From the NCBI RefSeq assembly GCF_030124375.1, contig NZ_JASKLS010000024.1:1-35801 (forward strand): a DNA stretch of 35,801 bases, written 5' to 3'. The position numbers were made by a program, and so were the translations under genes. Shown here one piece after another: positions 8,701 to 16,369 of this stretch (positions within the stretch are counted from its first letter, which is position 1; every line of letters begins with the position of its first letter). The notes below the pieces were generated by a model, which saw only the letters and a program-made list of their open reading frames with translations, had not been told where the DNA came from and ran no database searches. The stretch comes from Sinorhizobium sp. 6-70 (GTDB lineage: Bacteria; Pseudomonadota; Alphaproteobacteria; Rhizobiales; Rhizobiaceae).

Positions 8701-8847
8701 GGCGGCACGGCGGTCGGCACGGTGCTGATCCTGCTCTTCCTTCCGGCGCTCTACGCGGCCTGGTTCCGGATCAAGCCGACTGCAGATGAGACCCATCAGG
8801 AGCCGACGGAGGAGCCGAAAGTGCGCATAGCACTGGCGGCCGAATAG
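5734..8847 (+). CDS. RND-family efflux permease
   Basis: 1037 aa, the normal length for an HAE1-type RND pump with 12 membrane helices and two large periplasmic loops. Seen: TM1 VTLFFILLLVAAGAYAFLML, the first-loop MTVTTAWPGATAREMQDLV, TM4 ALGLLVDDAIIAIE with the proton-relay pair Asp403-Asp404, and a C-terminal membrane block with LGLIGLAGILMRNTLILTEQ and FLPALYAAWF. It exports hydrophobic or toxic compounds by proton antiport; the specific substrate cannot be read. The unit lacks an outer-membrane factor and would need to borrow one (TolC-like). ATG 5734 shares its A with the upstream stop; a second ATG follows directly at 5737. Confidence 0.93.
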   Translation: MMSLNLSAIAVRERAVTLFFILLLVAAGAYAFLMLGRAEDPNFTIKTMTVTTAWPGATAREMQDLVAEPLEKRLQELTWYDRVETATRPGYAYMTVTLKDSTPPSAVQEEFYQARKKLGDETRKLPSGVFGPFVNDEYSDVSFALYALEAKGMPMRELARQAEVIRQDLLHVPGVKKINILGERPEQIFVEFSYAKLATLGVSAQDIVAALQRQNTVTPAGSIDTKGPQVFIRVNGAYDSVQAIADTPIAAAGRTLKLSDIAEVRRGYEDPPTYLIRRQGEPTIMLAAVMQEGWDGLALGKALEDRTAAIASALPLGMTLDKVTDQAVNITSAVDEFMMKFAMALGVVLVVSLLSLGWRVGIVVAAAVPLTLAVVFLIMLETGRFFDRITLGALILALGLLVDDAIIAIEVMVVKMEEGMGRIKAAAYAWSHTAAPMLSGTLVTIAGFLPVGFARSTAGEYAGNIFWVVGFALIVSWIVAVVFTPYLGVKMLPAIKPIEGGHHAIYNTPNYRRLRGLITFAVRHKFLTCAIVGIAFALSVVGMGAVKQQFFPTSDRPEVLVEVRLPQGTSIETTTATVEKLEHWLHSQPEAKIVTSYVGQGAPRFFFAMAPELPDPAFAKIVVLTPDAEAREALKHRLREAVSQGIAPEAYVRVTQLVFGPYTPFPVEFRVMGPDPAQLYSISEKALDIMRSIPDARQANRDWGDRTPVLRFIPDQERLNLIGLSPAEAAQQLQFLLTGIPVTQVREDIRNVPIVARSAGGERLDPTRLADFSLMSRDGRPIPLDQIGHSEIRLEEPILKRRDRTPVITIRADINEVTQPPEVSMEIMTALQPLIASLPAGYRIELGGSIEEAAKANTALGKVFPAMIAAMLIVIMLQVRSFSTMAMVMLTAPLGLVGVVPMLLTFNQPFGFNAILGLIGLAGILMRNTLILTEQIKENRAAGLDDYHAVIEATVQRTRPVILTALAAVLAFIPLTHSVFWGSMAYTLIGGTAVGTVLILLFLPALYAAWFRIKPTADETHQEPTEEPKVRIALAAE

Positions 8848-8980
8848 GGCTCTGTTTTCGGAAAAGACGGCTCACGCACTCGCCCGCTGGCCCTGCCAGA
8901 ACTTATGCAGGGCCAGCCAAACGATCTTGCCGCTTGCAGATGAGCGCCGCAGATCCGGTTCAACCGTGCTGGAGACTTCC

Positions 8981-9671
8981 ATGAATCATCCCGTTCGAAC
9001 GGGAGCCGATTCCGACGAGGTGCGCGCGCGCATCCTGGAGGTGGCGGAGGAGCACTTTCGCCGCATCGGCTACGATAAGACAACGGTGGCCGACATTGCC
9101 TCCGAGCTCCATCTGCAGGCGGGTAGTGAGCGAGGTCGCGGATATAGCTTCTACGATCGCACGCACGAATGCGCCGCCCGTGGTGAAACTCGAGGAGCTC
9201 CTGACCGCGGTCCACCGCCAACACAAAGTGACACTCCTCAAGGAAAAGCGCCTGCACGACCTGATTGTCGCCTCCATGCAGGCGAACTGGGCGGTCAGCA
9301 AGGCGCATACTGAGCAGATGGTGACGATCTTTGAGGCGATCATCCGCGAGGGCGTCGACGCGGGCGAGTTCGAGGTCGAAGATCCCGCCGAAGCGGCGCG
9401 CGCGGTCAAGTCCGCGTTCATGCCGTTCTTCCATCCGATTATGGTCGAGCACAGCGTCCGACACGGCGAAGACACAGAAGCGGCCCTGCGCGAGCAGATT
9501 CGCTTTATCCAAAAGGCTCTTTGCAAGCCCGATTATGCCCGTGACCGCCCGGACGCGGACCCAGCGGCCTCACCATTTGAGAGCCGGCTTAGGGTCGAAC
9601 TCGTCCCTACCAGCCACGAATCCGAACGTCTTGAAGTCCGCCTTGCTGACCTTGGAAATCTAAAACCATAG
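8981..9671 (+). pseudogene. TetR-family regulator broken by an internal deletion/frameshift
   Basis: From ATG 8981 (GGAGA at 8971-8975) the frame reads MNHPVRTGADSDEVRARILE and HFRRIGYDKTTVADIASEL, the first half of a TetR HTH, then loses similarity at about 9115. A different frame resumes at about 9115 with CRRVVSEVADIASTIARTNA and continues as a typical TetR ligand domain (KLEELLTAVHRQHKVTLLKEKRL..., FMPFFHPIMVEHSVRHGEDTEAALREQIRFI) to a stop at 9671. Compared with relatives I recall, about 20-24 residues covering the recognition helix (the GMSPANIYRFFPSK region) are missing and the two halves are out of frame. The tail beyond IRFIQKAL looks overlong. DNA binding should be lost. Confidence 0.8.
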
Positions 9672-9969
9672 CGTCCGCTTTCAGGCGTGCATCCAAGACC
9701 GTGTAAGTCCGAAATGGGGCGCGAAGCTGACGCCGCATACTCAAGCTGCTATGCCCCTTTGGACCAATTGTGAGGCCTTGGTCTGAACCCTTGCAGGTCT
9801 CTGCTTGTGGAGCTTCCGAGCAGCAGACCGTGCGCTTACGGCCATGACACTGTCATTGGTCACGGCTTGTCTGAGGCAGTCGAAACGGGTCCCGAGCCGT
9901 CTTGCTACAAAGCTCCAGGCATCCCTGGGATCTAGAGAACGCTACATGCTCCTTGATGCGAAATCGCGC
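9672..9969. other. Intergenic stretch without recognisable gene
   Basis: About 300 bp between the TetR pseudogene and the left direct repeat. Short open frames here (for example plus strand 9805-10032 and minus strand 9853-10197) show no family resemblance and no convincing ribosome sites. It may be degraded mobile DNA, but I recognise nothing. Confidence 0.4.
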
Positions 9970-10070
9970 CAAGTAGTTGCAAAGACTTCGCTTTTTTTGG
10001 TGGGGTTGGCAGCTAACAAACGGAAGGAATAGGTCCAAAAATAGTTCATCTGGGGACCTTGGATTCTCAC
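9970..10070 (+). repeat. Left copy of an imperfect ~100-bp direct repeat (att-like)
   Basis: 101 bp that aligns with 26573-26674 (102 bp) with one small indel. The best-conserved parts are CAAG..TTG.AAA.ACT..GCTTTTTTTG at the left end and, at the right end (10051-10070), TGGGGACCTTGGATTCTCAC, which differs at one position from the other copy. The middle is diverged. The core resembles the 3' end of the tRNA-Gln gene at 27256-27329 (GAATCCAGGTTCCCCAG read on the minus strand; 15 of 17 positions against GAATCCAAGGTCCCCAG). Together with the right copy it brackets the complete catabolic cluster. Confidence 0.6.
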
Positions 10071-10200
10071 ATGATTTCAATGACTTAGCTAAATCGCCTT
10101 TGATTTCCCTATATTTCCCGCCGCGAGCGACCGTGGATGCGTGTGTGGAGCGGCAATAATTTCCGCATCGAGCCTGACGCAAACACTGTAGGAACACTGG

Positions 10201-12828
10201 TCATGGGGCAAGGGGATGCATACTGAAGCCAGGTTCAACCGCCCGTGATGTCAGCGATCGTGCGATAATGAGCGGGATCATTCCTCCCGCCCTGAGGACT
10301 TGAAGTTCGAGGTCGGTTTCGATCGCTGCGCTACAATCCAGATTTCGAGGCCCTGATGGATCTTCCATGGTGACGGTCAAGGTGCAGCGTGGGCTCAATT
10401 TGGCGGCGTCAATCATGAAAATGGTGTCCGGCCCTATTGCCAAAGATTGAGGGTGCGCGTCGTCCGGGAGCCGAATGGGCAACACCCCCATGTTGATCAA
10501 ATTTGACCTGTGAATTCGTTCAAAACTCCGCGCAAGCACTGCCCTGACGCCGAGGAGGGCCACGCCCTTGGCGGCCCAGTCTCTCGAGGATCCCGCGCCG
10601 TAGCGCTCTCCGGCAACGATGACGACTGATCTGCCTTCGCTCTGATACTTCTGGGCGATTTCCCAGATCGGGCCCGTCTCGCCGCTCGGCCAGTGGATCG
10701 TGGTGGAGGCAGATGTCTGATCCAGAAGCAAGTTGTGGGCGGTGCGATTGTCGAACAGCCCCCGAACCATCGCTTGCCAGTTTCCACGCCTTGCCGCGTA
10801 GACGTTGAGATTGTTCGCAGGATCACCGCTTTCGATCAGGTGGTGACCGGCATAGCTTGAAGGATCGATCTGGCCCGCCGGCGAAATATGGTCTGTCGTC
10901 ATGTCATCGCCAAGCACGACGAGGGGGGAGGCGCTGTACTTTCCAAGGCGGCTTCGCATTTGCTGCGAGGCGAAAGGTGGGCGTCTTATGTAAGTGGAGT
11001 GTTCGTCCCAGGGGAAGAGGACCGACTCGGGGGCGGCCAACTCTTTCCAGGCGTCGCTTCGTTCGGCATCGGCAAATGCATCGGCGAAATCGGTGGAGCA
11101 TGCGCTGGCCCCGAGCACCGCAGCGATCTCCTCCTCAGAAGGCCAAAGGTCCTTCAGAAGGATCGGCCTTCCATCGGGTGCGTGGCCGAACTCTTGGCGA
11201 GCAATGTCCTCGACGACGCGACCCACAAGCGAAAATGCGATGACGAGAGGAGGGGAAGCCAGAAACCCATACTCTAGTTTCGCATGGACACGGCCCGGAA
11301 AGTTACGATTGCCGGAAAGGATTGCCGCGGTGACCGCACCACTGGAGACAGCTAGGTCCATGTCTGGATGCAACGGGCCTGAGTTGCCGATGCAGGTCGT
11401 GCATCCAAAGCCGACAATATTGAAACCGACAGCTTCGAGGTCGTCGAGCAATCCTGCGCGCTTCAGGAGGCGTTCTGCAGCAGGAGAACCAGGTGCCAGT
11501 GATGTCTTGACCCAGTGTGGAGGCTTCAGTCCGAACTGCCGGGCCTTCCGAGCGATCAAGCCGGCTGCGATCAGCAGTTTCGGATCCGACGTGTTGGTGC
11601 AACTCGTGATCGCCGCAATGGCGACGGCCCCGTCGGGAATATCACCCTCAGGCTGTTCGAGGGTACGACCAGATGCATCCGCCAGGGCCTGACGTGCCTT
11701 GTGAAGCGGAAGGCGATCTTGTGGACGTCGTGGGCCGGCTACGATTGGCGACAGCGTCGACAGATCGAGTTGCAAAACCCGTGTGTATCGTGGCTGAACG
11801 TCTGGATTGAACCAGAGGCCTTGGGCTCTGGCGACGCTCTCGACGATTTCGCATTGTTGTTCCGAGCGTCCGGTTTCCCTTAGATAGCGGATGGTCTGGC
11901 GGTCGATCGGGAAGTATCCGCTCGAGGCACCATATTCCGGTGCCATGTTGGCGATCACGGCGCGGTCACCACAGGAAAGGGCAGAAACGCCGTCCCCGAA
12001 AAACTCGACAAATTCGCCGGAAACCTGATGCACGCGTAACAGATGGGTGACCGCCAGAGCCAAGTCGGTGGACATCACGCCAGGACGAAATGTGCCTGTC
12101 AAATGCACGCCGATCACGTCGGGCAGGCGCAGCATCACCGGCATGCCGAAGAACACGCTTTCCGCCTCCAGACCGCCCACGCCCCAGGCCAGCACGCCGA
12201 TGCCGTTGATCATGGGTGTGTGGCTGTCGGTTCCTATCAGCGTATCCGGTATCGCCCAACGCTCGCCATTGACGTCCTGAACCGTGACCACCGTTGCTAG
12301 TTGCTCGAGGTTCATCGTGTGCATGATGCCAGTCCCAGGCGGATGGACGCGAACGCCGGGGAGGGCATTCGTCGCCCATTTCATCAGGCGATAGCGCTCC
12401 TCATTTCGTTCCATTTCGCGCTGCATGTTGAATTCACGCGCTCCGGGGCGGCCGTACCAGTCGACGGCGACGCTGTGATCGACCGAGACATCGACCGGAA
12501 GAACGGGTTTAAGCATCGATGGGTCGCCGCCGGCTTCCGCGACGGCGTCGCGCATGGCGGCAATGTCGACCAGCGCGGGCACACAGGTGGTATCATGCAT
12601 GAGCAGGCGGGCGGGATGGAACGGTAGCTCCACATCGCTTCGGCCATGTTTTAGCCAGGCAAAGAAGGTTTCCCTGAGTGAGTCGGCCTCCATCGAGCCG
12701 GTGCGCAGTGCATTCTCGAAGAAGATCCGCATCAGCCACGGAAGGCGCGTGAGGGCGGGACCGAGCGCCTGACGAAGGTCAGCGGCCCTCAATCGACCCG
12801 CGCGGGTCTGGATGCTCAGTGCCGCCAT
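10201..12828 (-). CDS. acnA: AcnA-family aconitate hydratase paralogue
   Basis: 875 aa from ATG 12828, preceded by TAGGAG at a 7-nt spacing. The [4Fe-4S] ligands are present: Cys410 in AITSCTNTSDP, and Cys476 and Cys479 in GFGCTTCIGNSGPL. GTDSHTPMINGIG with His203, SPEYGA-like MAPEYGASSGYFPID and the C-terminal swivel loop GAGSSRDWAAKG are also there, so it should be a functional hydro-lyase. It is shorter and more diverged than housekeeping AcnA (about 890-900 aa) and lies divergent to a GntR regulator with a shared-type operator just upstream. I infer a pathway-specific dehydratase/hydratase acting on a hydroxy-tricarboxylate or similar acid, not the TCA-cycle enzyme. Real citrate/isocitrate activity remains possible. 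Confidence 0.88.
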   Translation of the reverse strand: MAALSIQTRAGRLRAADLRQALGPALTRLPWLMRIFFENALRTGSMEADSLRETFFAWLKHGRSDVELPFHPARLLMHDTTCVPALVDIAAMRDAVAEAGGDPSMLKPVLPVDVSVDHSVAVDWYGRPGAREFNMQREMERNEERYRLMKWATNALPGVRVHPPGTGIMHTMNLEQLATVVTVQDVNGERWAIPDTLIGTDSHTPMINGIGVLAWGVGGLEAESVFFGMPVMLRLPDVIGVHLTGTFRPGVMSTDLALAVTHLLRVHQVSGEFVEFFGDGVSALSCGDRAVIANMAPEYGASSGYFPIDRQTIRYLRETGRSEQQCEIVESVARAQGLWFNPDVQPRYTRVLQLDLSTLSPIVAGPRRPQDRLPLHKARQALADASGRTLEQPEGDIPDGAVAIAAITSCTNTSDPKLLIAAGLIARKARQFGLKPPHWVKTSLAPGSPAAERLLKRAGLLDDLEAVGFNIVGFGCTTCIGNSGPLHPDMDLAVSSGAVTAAILSGNRNFPGRVHAKLEYGFLASPPLVIAFSLVGRVVEDIARQEFGHAPDGRPILLKDLWPSEEEIAAVLGASACSTDFADAFADAERSDAWKELAAPESVLFPWDEHSTYIRRPPFASQQMRSRLGKYSASPLVVLGDDMTTDHISPAGQIDPSSYAGHHLIESGDPANNLNVYAARRGNWQAMVRGLFDNRTAHNLLLDQTSASTTIHWPSGETGPIWEIAQKYQSEGRSVVIVAGERYGAGSSRDWAAKGVALLGVRAVLARSFERIHRSNLINMGVLPIRLPDDAHPQSLAIGPDTIFMIDAAKLSPRCTLTVTMEDPSGPRNLDCSAAIETDLELQVLRAGGMIPLIIARSLTSRAVEPGFSMHPLAP

Positions 12829-12841
12829 GCAAGTACTCCTA

Positions 12842-12869
12842 ATTGGATTTATAGTTTTAAAAAGCCAAA
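12842..12869. promoter_or_regulatory. Putative GntR operator 1 (hydratase promoter)
   Basis: ATTGGATTTA-N8-AAAAGCCAAA, an imperfect dyad ending 14 bp before the hydratase start codon. It matches the arrangement found at 12903, 13953 and 15133. It directly adjoins the ribosome site of the minus-strand gene, so binding would repress. Confidence 0.65.
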
Positions 12870-12902
12870 AAGTAATCCGTGTCAATCCACATTTTGCTGA
12901 AA

Positions 12903-12931
12903 ATTGGCTTTATGGCGAGTAGCAAGCCAAA
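12903..12931. promoter_or_regulatory. Putative GntR operator 2 (regulator promoter)
   Basis: ATTGGCTTTA-N9-GCAAGCCAAA, with further A-rich extension to 12935. It lies in the divergent region about 90 bp upstream of the GntR gene and is the likely autoregulatory site. Confidence 0.65.
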
Positions 12932-13023
12932 AAATCGAGCGCCAGGGTGTTCCAATCGGCGCGGCGCTCGCTTAAGTTTGCGGCAGACACGACGCGGCGT
13001 GCGTCGAACGAAGGCAAACAATC

Positions 13024-13944
13024 ATGCGCTCGAGCCAACTCGCACAGAACATCGCAAACGAAATCACCCTTCTGGTCACGTCCGGGGAACTCACCATGGG
13101 GGAGCATCTACGGACGCAGCACCTGGCGGATCGCTTTGGCGTCTCCCGCTCCCCCGTGCGCGAGGCGATGCAGATCCTTGCCGACCAAGGGGTGCTCGAG
13201 CAGAAGGAAAACAGAGGCTACTTCGTCAGCAGTTTAGCAGGTGCCATCGCCGAGCCGGTCAGCGACGAGGCGCAGCCGTTCGAGGTGGCGAATGACTACC
13301 AGCGGCTTGCCGAGGACTGGTTGACCGACCGGATCTCCGCCGAAGTCACCGAGCAGATGCTGCGCGAACGCTACGATCTGACCAAGGCGCAACTGAACGA
13401 CATTCTGATGCGTGCGGTCCGCGAGGGCTGGGCGGAGCGCAAGCAGGGATATGGTTGGCGTTTCCTGCCGGTCGCCAAGACGCCTGAGGCCTTTGAGCAG
13501 ATCTATCGATTTCGCATGCTGATCGAACCTGCGGCCATGCTTGAGCCGGAATTTAGGCTAGATCGCAAGATCATTGATGAGCAGCGCCGGATTCAGTCCC
13601 GGATGTTGGAGACGGACATCGAGCGGCTACCTGCGGAGCGCCTGCTGCACAACGGAGCACTTTTCCATGAAGAGCTCATCAAGATGTCGAACAACCCATT
13701 CTTCCATCTCTCACTCGTCCGCGTGAACCGCATGCGTCGCTTGCTGGAGTACCGCTCACGCGTCGATCGCAACCGCACTGTCCGGCAGTGCCAGGAGCAT
13801 CTCGATATCCTTGATTTGCTGGAGCGCGGTGAGATCGTCGAAGCCTCCTACGCCATGCGTCGACACCTTGGCGGTGCGCTGTCGAAGAAGTCCCCGATTG
13901 CGTGGGAATGGTTGAACCAGGCGCAAGAAAAAATCGAAGCCTGA
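13024..13944 (+). CDS. GntR-family regulator with two winged-helix domains and an FCD domain
   Basis: 306 aa, longer than usual FadR-type regulators (about 220-250). Residues about 5-70 form the GntR wHTH (NIANEITLLVTSGELTMGEH, LADRFGVSRSPVREAMQILA, GVLEQKENRGYFV). Residues about 95-150 look like a second winged helix (DWLTDRISAEVTEQMLRERY, LTKAQLNDILMRAVREGWAE, GYGWRFLPV). The rest is a helical FCD-type ligand domain with ALFHEELIKMSNNPFF and QEHLDILDLLERGEI. It sits between the hydratase and dehydrogenase genes, and four dyads nearby are its likely targets. The effector is presumably the imported acid or a pathway intermediate; that is inference. Confidence 0.88.
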   Translation: MRSSQLAQNIANEITLLVTSGELTMGEHLRTQHLADRFGVSRSPVREAMQILADQGVLEQKENRGYFVSSLAGAIAEPVSDEAQPFEVANDYQRLAEDWLTDRISAEVTEQMLRERYDLTKAQLNDILMRAVREGWAERKQGYGWRFLPVAKTPEAFEQIYRFRMLIEPAAMLEPEFRLDRKIIDEQRRIQSRMLETDIERLPAERLLHNGALFHEELIKMSNNPFFHLSLVRVNRMRRLLEYRSRVDRNRTVRQCQEHLDILDLLERGEIVEASYAMRRHLGGALSKKSPIAWEWLNQAQEKIEA

Positions 13945-13952
13945 ATTTTTCG

Positions 13953-13980
13953 ATTGCATTTTAAGATCAAAAAAGCCAAT
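13953..13980. promoter_or_regulatory. Putative GntR operator 3 (dehydrogenase promoter)
   Basis: ATTGCATTTT-N8-AAAAGCCAAT, right after the GntR stop codon and 56 bp before the dehydrogenase ATG. Right arm identical to that of operator 4. Confidence 0.65.
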
Positions 13981-14036
13981 AGTCTCTCGTGACGTTGTGC
14001 GGCGAACTAGCTCGTCGCCTCATGGGAGATTGTCTG

Positions 14037-15131
14037 ATGAAAATATTCGTGACGCCGTGTGATGGGATCGGTCCGGAGATCACTGCGGCAACAATGGAGG
14101 TCTTGAAGGCCACGGATGCGGCTTTTGGCTTGGGCTTGGAATACCACTTCGAGGACACTGGCTTCACGAGCCTGGAGAAGTACGGTTCGACCCTTCGCGA
14201 TGAGACAATCGAGCTCGCACGCACTTTCGACGGCATCATTCTCGGACCGCAGTCCCATATGGACTACCCACCGCGCGACAAGGGCGGAGTGAACGTATCG
14301 GCGGGTTTCCGGGTGAAGCTGGACCTCTATGCCAACGTGCGTCCAGCGCGTTCCCGCAGCTTCCTCAACAATGCCAAGAAGATGGACCTCGTCATCATGC
14401 GCGAGGCCACGGAAGGGTTCTACCCGGACCGCAACATGTATGCAGGCACAGGCGAGTTCATGCCGACGCCGGACGTTGCGCTTTCTGTGCGCAAGATTAC
14501 GGCTTCGGCATGCGAGCGCATCGCACGCCAAGCCTTCCTGCTTGCCATGAAGCGCAACAAGAAGGTCACCGCGGTTCACAAGGCAAACAACTTCATCCTG
14601 ACAGATGGCCTGTTCCTGCAGCAGGTGCGGAAGGTCGCTGCTGAATTCCCGGAAGTCACGCTGAACGAGTTCATCATCGATGCAATGGCTGCCCATCTCG
14701 TGCGTGATCCCTCACGCTTCGATGTGATTGTCGCGACCAACTTCTACTCTGACATTCTTTCGGACCTGGCAAGCGAGCTCTCGGGCAGTCTCGGTCTTGC
14801 TGGCTCGATCAATGCGAACGCTGAAACCGGTCTGGTTTGCGCCCAGGCCCAGCATGGTTCGGCACCTGACATCGAGAACCAGAATATCGCAAATCCGACC
14901 TCGCTCATTCTCTCGGCAGCAATGATGCTGAGCTGGCTGGGTGAACAGCGTGGCTTGCCGCAGTTTGAGGCTGCGGGAGCAGAGATCGAACGGGCCGTGG
15001 ACGAGGTTCTTGCCAATCCCGAAACGCGTACCCGCGATCTCGGCGGCGCCATCAATACAGACGCCTTCGGCGCATTAGTGGCGAAGGCCGTGCGCAGCGC
15101 CTCGCCATCCAAGAAGGCCGCTAGCGCTTAG
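14037..15131 (+). CDS. Isocitrate/isopropylmalate/tartrate dehydrogenase-family enzyme
   Basis: 364 aa from ATG 14037, with GGGAG 8 nt upstream. The beta-hydroxyacid oxidative decarboxylase core is complete: Arg92 and Arg102 in FRVKLDLYANVRPARS, Arg122 and Tyr129 in MREATEGFYPDR, Lys182 in VHKANNF, and metal ligands Asp215, Asp239 and Asp243 in IDAMAAH and FYSDILSDL. The family oxidises 2-hydroxy-3-carboxy acids with NAD(P) and divalent metal, often with decarboxylation (IDH, IPMDH, tartrate/D-malate dehydrogenase). The substrate-loop segment DKGGVNVSAG before Arg92 matches neither the IDH nor the IPMDH pattern I know, so substrate is open. It has its own dyad, and precedes the ABC operon. 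Confidence 0.88.
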   Translation: MKIFVTPCDGIGPEITAATMEVLKATDAAFGLGLEYHFEDTGFTSLEKYGSTLRDETIELARTFDGIILGPQSHMDYPPRDKGGVNVSAGFRVKLDLYANVRPARSRSFLNNAKKMDLVIMREATEGFYPDRNMYAGTGEFMPTPDVALSVRKITASACERIARQAFLLAMKRNKKVTAVHKANNFILTDGLFLQQVRKVAAEFPEVTLNEFIIDAMAAHLVRDPSRFDVIVATNFYSDILSDLASELSGSLGLAGSINANAETGLVCAQAQHGSAPDIENQNIANPTSLILSAAMMLSWLGEQRGLPQFEAAGAEIERAVDEVLANPETRTRDLGGAINTDAFGALVAKAVRSASPSKKAASA

Positions 15132-15132
15132 T

Positions 15133-15161
15133 ATTTGCTTTTTTGTATTGCAAAAGCCAAT
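15133..15161. promoter_or_regulatory. Putative GntR operator 4 (ABC operon promoter)
   Basis: ATTTGCTTTT-N9-AAAAGCCAAT, starting 2 bp after the dehydrogenase stop and ending 91 bp before the binding-protein ATG. Same arrangement as the three other dyads. Confidence 0.65.
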
Positions 15162-15179
15162 TTGCAGTGCGATGAAAAT

Positions 15180-15201
15180 ACGAGGGCGGCATAGCCCTCG
15201 T
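15180..15201 (+). promoter_or_regulatory. Leader hairpin upstream of the ABC operon
   Basis: ACGAGGGC and GCCCTCGT form a perfect 8-bp stem around a 6-nt loop in the presumed 5' leader of the binding-protein mRNA. No T-run follows directly. It could stabilise the leader or act with operator 4; the function is not determinable. Confidence 0.35.
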
Positions 15202-15252
15202 GTCACCGCCCGGAGGAGCTTGGAGCGCGGGCACGTTTTTGGGAGAGAAAAA

Positions 15253-16359
15253 ATGAACATGAAAGTATCGGGTCGTTCCGCACGCTTGATTGCCGCCACG
15301 GCATTGATGGTCACTTTCGGTACGGCAGCATTCGCTCAGGAAGTTCCCACCGGGTATCCCGCGGACTATGCCTCGCTCATCGAGGCAGCCAAGAAGGAGG
15401 GAACCGTATCGGTCTACACGTCGACCGATGCTGCCCAGTCGCAGAAGCTGCAGGATGCGTTTACGAAGAAGTATGGCATCAAGATCGCCTACAACGACCT
15501 TGGGACCAACGGTGCCTACAACCAAGTGATCTCCGAGGCCGCAGCGGGTCAAACGACCGCTGACGTTGTCTGGAGTTCTGCCATGGACCTGCAAATGACG
15601 CTGGTGCAGGACGGTTATGCGTCGGAATACGCCTCACCGGAGGCGGCCAATCTTCCGAGCTGGGCGAACTACAAGAACACGCTCTTCGGTTCGACCGTCG
15701 AGCCGGTCGGTGTCATCTACAACACCAAGGCGCTTTCGGAAGATCGTTTGCCGAAGACCTACGCCGACATGATCACCTTCCTGAAGGACAACAAGACCGA
15801 GCTGCAGGGCAAGGTCGCGACCTTCGATCCAGAGAAGAGCGGCTCCGGCTTCCTTCATCATTCGAACGATGCCCGTAACCGTTCTGACTTCTGGGATCTT
15901 GCCAAGGCCATGGGTGACGACGGAGCCAAGATCTATTCCAGCTCGGGCGGCATGAAGGAAACGGTCGTTTCCGGCGAGAACGTCATCGCGATCAACATCA
16001 TCGGTTCCTATGCCCTCGACTGGGTCAAGGAGAGCCCGAACCTAGGCGTCCACTTTGCCACCGACTACACGCCGGCATTCTCGCGTGTAATCTTGATGAC
16101 CAAGGATGCACCGCATCCGAACGCCGCCAAGCTGTTCATCGACTTTATGCTTTCCCAGGAAGGCCAGTCGGCGCTCGCAGAAGGTGGTCTACCGTCAGTG
16201 CGTGAAGACGTCACCGCCGGCCTGAACGTCAAGACGCTCAACGAGCGTGTCGGTGGCGGCCTGAAGCCGATCGCCGTCGATGAAGGCGTCCTCGAATACA
16301 TGGACCAGATGAAGCGCGTCCAGTTCCTGAACGATTGGAAGGCCGCCCTCGGTCGCTAA
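15253..16359 (+). CDS. ABC transporter periplasmic solute-binding protein (Fe3+/AEP-type family 1)
   Basis: 368 aa from ATG 15253 with GGGAGAG upstream (a second ATG lies at 15259). The signal peptide is clear: basic MNMKVSGRSAR, hydrophobic LIAATALMVTFGT and cleavage at AFA-QEV. The mature part begins YASLIEAAKKEGTVSVYTST, the signature of the extracellular solute-binding family that includes Fe3+-binding FbpA and 2-aminoethylphosphonate or carboxylate binders, with VVWSSAMDLQM and GVIYNTKAL. In this catabolic setting an organic acid is a more likely ligand than iron, and no FbpA-style Tyr-Tyr iron motif is evident. Upstream in-frame codons from 15148 lie before the signal peptide and are not used. 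Confidence 0.9.
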   Translation: MNMKVSGRSARLIAATALMVTFGTAAFAQEVPTGYPADYASLIEAAKKEGTVSVYTSTDAAQSQKLQDAFTKKYGIKIAYNDLGTNGAYNQVISEAAAGQTTADVVWSSAMDLQMTLVQDGYASEYASPEAANLPSWANYKNTLFGSTVEPVGVIYNTKALSEDRLPKTYADMITFLKDNKTELQGKVATFDPEKSGSGFLHHSNDARNRSDFWDLAKAMGDDGAKIYSSSGGMKETVVSGENVIAINIIGSYALDWVKESPNLGVHFATDYTPAFSRVILMTKDAPHPNAAKLFIDFMLSQEGQSALAEGGLPSVREDVTAGLNVKTLNERVGGGLKPIAVDEGVLEYMDQMKRVQFLNDWKAALGR

Positions 16360-16369
16360 CGCCGCTCCG

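Noticed and set aside
9853..10197. 114-codon minus-strand open frame at the left repeat
   Set aside because: No homology recognised, no ribosome site, and it crosses the repeat; treated as non-coding.
12910..12940. Part of the A-rich region as a CRISPR or short tandem repeat
   Set aside because: Only the dyad halves recur; there are no regular repeats and spacers anywhere in the window.
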